Source: Bacteroidia bacterium
GTDB lineage: Bacteria; Bacteroidota; Bacteroidia; Bacteroidales; UBA5342
Direction: 5' to 3'
DNA: 8,754 nucleotides
NCBI GenBank assembly: GCA_030433225.1
Contig: JAUIMD010000056.1
Location: 1 to 8,754, forward strand
Of the stretch, positions 6,223 to 8,754 are shown one piece after another. The position numbers and the translations under genes are program-made. The notes beneath the pieces were generated by a model. The model ran no database searches, was not told the origin of the DNA, and saw only the letters and a program-made list of their open reading frames with translations. How positions within the stretch are numbered: the stretch's first letter is position 1; every line of letters begins with the position of its first letter.

Positions 6223-8754
6223 TTAGGGCAACACCGCTTTTAGGGATTGTTTTCCATTTGTTGACGAGACTTCCACAATTACAGCTCCATGATGGGATAA
6301 ACGCTCCACGTCGGTTTGGGCGATAAAAGCAGAAAGCAACTGGCCGTGCATGTTGTACACCCGAACATGATCTCCTACGTTTAACCCTTTAAGATACCCT
6401 ACAGACTGTGCATTGTAAACGCTTACCTTCTGCCTGTTATCTTCATTTTTACGCACAGAAGTTGCTTGTTCCTTCACCGTAACCACGGCAGTGGAAGCAC
6501 CGGAAGGTGCGTAATACACATCGCCTCCATAACGCGCTGTAAAGGTCAGCCTACCTGCCTTTTGGCACACTGTTTTCAGGGTAACGTGGCCCACTTCACT
6601 TGCAGCTAAATTGGCAAGAAGTGAATCGTTTTGAAAAAGTTGTACGTAACCTTTCGGCATTACTGTGTCGTTGCTGGTTACCAGTATGGATGCGTTCAAT
6701 TCAAGGGTATCGGTCACTTGTGCCTCTGTAGAAGAAACACCTAACTGTAGCTCAACCGCCGCCACCCGATTAGCCGATGAAATGCGGTACAAACCCGCAC
6801 CATGATTGCCAATGGCCGGTGCAAATTCTGATCCGGAGAAGGTTCCTAAATCCGATTGGGTCCATACATTACGAACCATGCATTCTCCCGAATAACCCAG
6901 CGCTTCCATATCCAATGGGATCACTACGGAATCCTGGTTTTCAGGATTTTGTGTGAATACCAGAAACTCCATGGTCACCCCATTGGGGGCATTTTTGACT
7001 TCATCGTCGAGGCCACAGAAGGTTGTAAAGGTGGTATACCCTTCCGGCAGGTCAAATTCTATGGTGGAGTAAGCATTCACTCCAAACCCGTTAGTATACG
7101 TTTTGCCATTTACCCGCAAGGGGTTGTTATCAAGGCTTTTGTTTTTCTTCACCACATCCCAACCGCTGGTGGCATTTACCCAGTTTACGCTGGTGAGCAA
7201 CAGGGAGTCACCATTTTCCTTGTACAGGGTGGGTTGAATCCAATCCCCATGATCGTAATTAAAATTATCACCCGCATCGGTCACCACCAGGTACAGCTTT
7301 TCGGCATCGGTAATATCGGCCGTTAACTGAACGCCTTCGCTTTGTATGGTACGGCTCACGCGGCCGGAGTTGGCAATGGCATTGTTTACGTTTACTTCCC
7401 GCAAGGTAGGATCCACCACCGAAATCATGAATTCAACGGTCGGTCTTCCGGTCTGGCTGGTTCCACCCACATCCAGCCCGGCAAAGGCTTTAAAACGAAC
7501 CGCATTTTCCGGAATGGAATATAAGATTACCGATTGCGCGTGGGTGCCGATTCCCTTGGTATAGGTCGTACCTTTAATGTTTAAGCTTCCGCCTGAAATG
7601 CTTTTATTTTTTTGGATGGTTCCCCAGCCCGCTGAGGCAAATTCCCAATTTTGGTCGGAGAGCTTCATGGAATCTCCGTTGCTTAGGTACACCGTTGGGT
7701 CAATCCAGTCGGCATGGTCGTAACTGCTGCCGTCTCCCCCATCATTCACAATCAGGTACAGCTGGTTGCTCGACTCGGGCAATTCCAGGTCAATGTCCAC
7801 GCCATATCCATCGGTCAGGGTGGATACTGTTCCACTGCGGTAAAGCAGTTGTTTGGTGTTCACAAATCCATCTCCACCATTGTTAAAAAGGGCAACCAAC
7901 TTATCGCCGTTGGCAGGGTCGGTAGCCGTCCAGGCAATCACACCATCCTTGTTGTACCACTCCTTATTTTCAAGCGAGGTTTGGTGCACACGCAATACCT
8001 CTGTATTGGTGAGCAACGACTGGGTAAATGCATCATTATCTGGCAGATGCCCTCCAAACATCAGCGGCGATTTAAACATGGTCCACAACGTCATAAGCGT
8101 GTATTGTTCGTTCGCCGTAAAGTTGGTGTAGCGGTCCGCTCCCCGTTCCCCGCGTATGGCTAAATGCCCCAGCGGCAACATATCCGCATCAGGCCAGGCA
8201 CCGGGGGCAATGTAAGGAGCCCAATCTGCACACACCCCAAAGGAGTAGTTAAGTTGCGACCAATTGTCCCAAAAATCGTCGATGGTGCGCCACAGGTTGG
8301 CATTGTTTTTAGCATGCGCATGTTGATCAAGCGGCGTAGCGCCCGGTGACATGCTCAACACAATGGGGCGCCCGGTTTGGTCAATGGCTTTGCGCAGCAT
8401 TTCAATCTCTTTGTCGTGATATGGGCGCGAAAGGTCGTCCACTTTTATATAATCTACCCCCCACGAGGCGTACATATCCACTATTGAGTTGTAATACTCC
8501 TGTGCTCCTTCTTTACTCGCGTCAACGGTATAGTTGTCTTGTAACCAGGTGCATTCAAAGGCCGTGGAATAAATATCGGCAGCCGTTTTATTGGTACCCA
8601 GAATGGGTAACCTGGCACTCACCGCCTTTTTAGGGACTCCCCGCATAATGTGAATGCCAAATTTTAATCCCTTGCTGTGTACATAATCGGCTAAAGGTTG
8701 AAATCCATTGGCGCGAACGGACGAAGGAAACCGCTTGGGCGATGGCAGGTAACG
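6223..8754 (-). CDS. GH27 alpha-galactosidase-type enzyme with two NPCBM modules and T9SS tail (N-terminus cut off)
   Basis: These are the last 843 residues of a secreted retaining glycosidase; the frame is open to the right edge, so the methionine at 8646 is internal. Residue numbers count from the edge. The catalytic barrel is entered at RYLPSPKRFPSSV and continues with KGLKFGIHIMRG. The nucleophile is Asp106 in DYIKVDDL (codon 8437-8439) and the acid/base Asp160 in WRTIDDFWDNW (codon 8275-8277). The C-terminal beta domain begins near 270 (VALFN), is interrupted by two NPCBM-like modules (~306-448 and ~462-603), and seems to resume with LDMEALGYSGECMVRNVW (~614-658). An Ig-like domain (~670-761, ending in TARYGGDVYYAPS) and a T9SS type A-like sorting tail (~777-843, VRVYNMHGQLL) follow. 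The signal peptide and first part of the barrel are missing. Alpha-galactosidase is likeliest; beta-L-arabinopyranosidase or alpha-N-acetylgalactosaminidase are family alternatives. GH2 follows 70 bp downstream. Confidence 0.9.
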   Translation of the reverse strand, partial: RYLPSPKRFPSSVRANGFQPLADYVHSKGLKFGIHIMRGVPKKAVSARLPILGTNKTAADIYSTAFECTWLQDNYTVDASKEGAQEYYNSIVDMYASWGVDYIKVDDLSRPYHDKEIEMLRKAIDQTGRPIVLSMSPGATPLDQHAHAKNNANLWRTIDDFWDNWSQLNYSFGVCADWAPYIAPGAWPDADMLPLGHLAIRGERGADRYTNFTANEQYTLMTLWTMFKSPLMFGGHLPDNDAFTQSLLTNTEVLRVHQTSLENKEWYNKDGVIAWTATDPANGDKLVALFNNGGDGFVNTKQLLYRSGTVSTLTDGYGVDIDLELPESSNQLYLIVNDGGDGSSYDHADWIDPTVYLSNGDSMKLSDQNWEFASAGWGTIQKNKSISGGSLNIKGTTYTKGIGTHAQSVILYSIPENAVRFKAFAGLDVGGTSQTGRPTVEFMISVVDPTLREVNVNNAIANSGRVSRTIQSEGVQLTADITDAEKLYLVVTDAGDNFNYDHGDWIQPTLYKENGDSLLLTSVNWVNATSGWDVVKKNKSLDNNPLRVNGKTYTNGFGVNAYSTIEFDLPEGYTTFTTFCGLDDEVKNAPNGVTMEFLVFTQNPENQDSVVIPLDMEALGYSGECMVRNVWTQSDLGTFSGSEFAPAIGNHGAGLYRISSANRVAAVELQLGVSSTEAQVTDTLELNASILVTSNDTVMPKGYVQLFQNDSLLANLAASEVGHVTLKTVCQKAGRLTFTARYGGDVYYAPSGASTAVVTVKEQATSVRKNEDNRQKVSVYNAQSVGYLKGLNVGDHVRVYNMHGQLLSAFIAQTDVERLSHHGAVIVEVSSTNGKQSLKAVLP
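6946..7371 (-). repeat. NPCBM-like module, copy 2, within the GH27 protein
   Basis: This is the second copy, starting NSGRVS and continuing LYLVVTDAGDNFNYDHGDW, NGDSLLLTSVNWVNATSGW, KNKSLDN, TYTNGFGVNAYS and FTTFCGLD. It lines up with copy 1 at an offset of about 155 residues. Copy 2 ends directly at the apparent return of the GH27 beta domain. Confidence 0.75.
7411..7839 (-). repeat. NPCBM-like module, copy 1, within the GH27 protein
   Basis: This is the first (N-terminal) copy of a ~143-residue protein repeat. It starts RSGTVS, continues LYLIVNDGGDGSSYDHADW and NGDSMKLSDQNWEFASAGW, then KNKSISG, TYTKGIGTHAQS and FKAFAGLD. The pattern fits the NPCBM carbohydrate-binding-like family. The copies are related in protein but clearly diverged in DNA, so the duplication is old. 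Confidence 0.75.

Noticed and set aside
8646..8754. Treating the methionine at 8646 as the GH27 start
   Set aside because: The same frame stays open to the window edge and encodes conserved GH27 barrel sequence (PSPKRFPSSV, KGLKFGIHI), so the gene is cut, not started here.

Overview
The window looks like a chromosomal piece of a Bacteroidota bacterium with free-living, polysaccharide-degrading habits. Three things support this: a type IX secretion (T9SS)-like C-terminal tail on one glycoside hydrolase, a lipoprotein GH2 enzyme of the DUF4982 type next to a GH27/NPCBM enzyme, and A-rich leaders that mostly lack Shine-Dalgarno sequences. The exact genus cannot be read from the sequence.

Layout. 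(1) 1-760, minus strand: the N-terminal 253 residues of a GAF-domain sensor histidine kinase, cut by the left edge. (2) 761-968: a 208-bp divergent intergenic region. (3) 969-2211, plus strand: a compact arsenic module, an ArsR-type repressor followed 46 bp later by an ArsM-type arsenite S-adenosylmethionine methyltransferase. Nearly the same ~30-bp dyad-containing element sits about 11-12 bp before both start codons and is the likely ArsR operator. (4) 2285-3706, plus strand: a secreted Sde182-like (DUF1593, nucleoside-hydrolase-like) protein. It converges on (5) 6152-3744, minus strand: a GH2 beta-galactosidase-type lipoprotein. (6) 8754-6223, minus strand: a large GH27 alpha-galactosidase-type enzyme, cut by the right edge, carrying two NPCBM modules, an Ig-like domain and a T9SS sorting tail. 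GH27 lies 70 bp upstream of GH2 and the two are probably co-transcribed.

Function. The right half looks like part of a galactoside-degrading locus: a T9SS-exported alpha-galactosidase-type enzyme and an outer-membrane or periplasmic beta-galactosidase-type lipoprotein could remove alpha- and beta-linked galactosyl (or related) residues in turn, with an Sde182-like secreted protein of unclear activity nearby. No SusC/SusD pair or dedicated regulator is visible. The left half is a small arsenic-responsive unit that methylates As(III); no efflux pump or arsenate reductase is in view.

I see no mobile element, CRISPR array, tRNA or rRNA. The families are all known. The most unusual points are the duplicated ArsR operator, the three cysteine pairs in ArsR, and the GH27 C-terminal beta domain that appears to be split by two inserted NPCBM modules.
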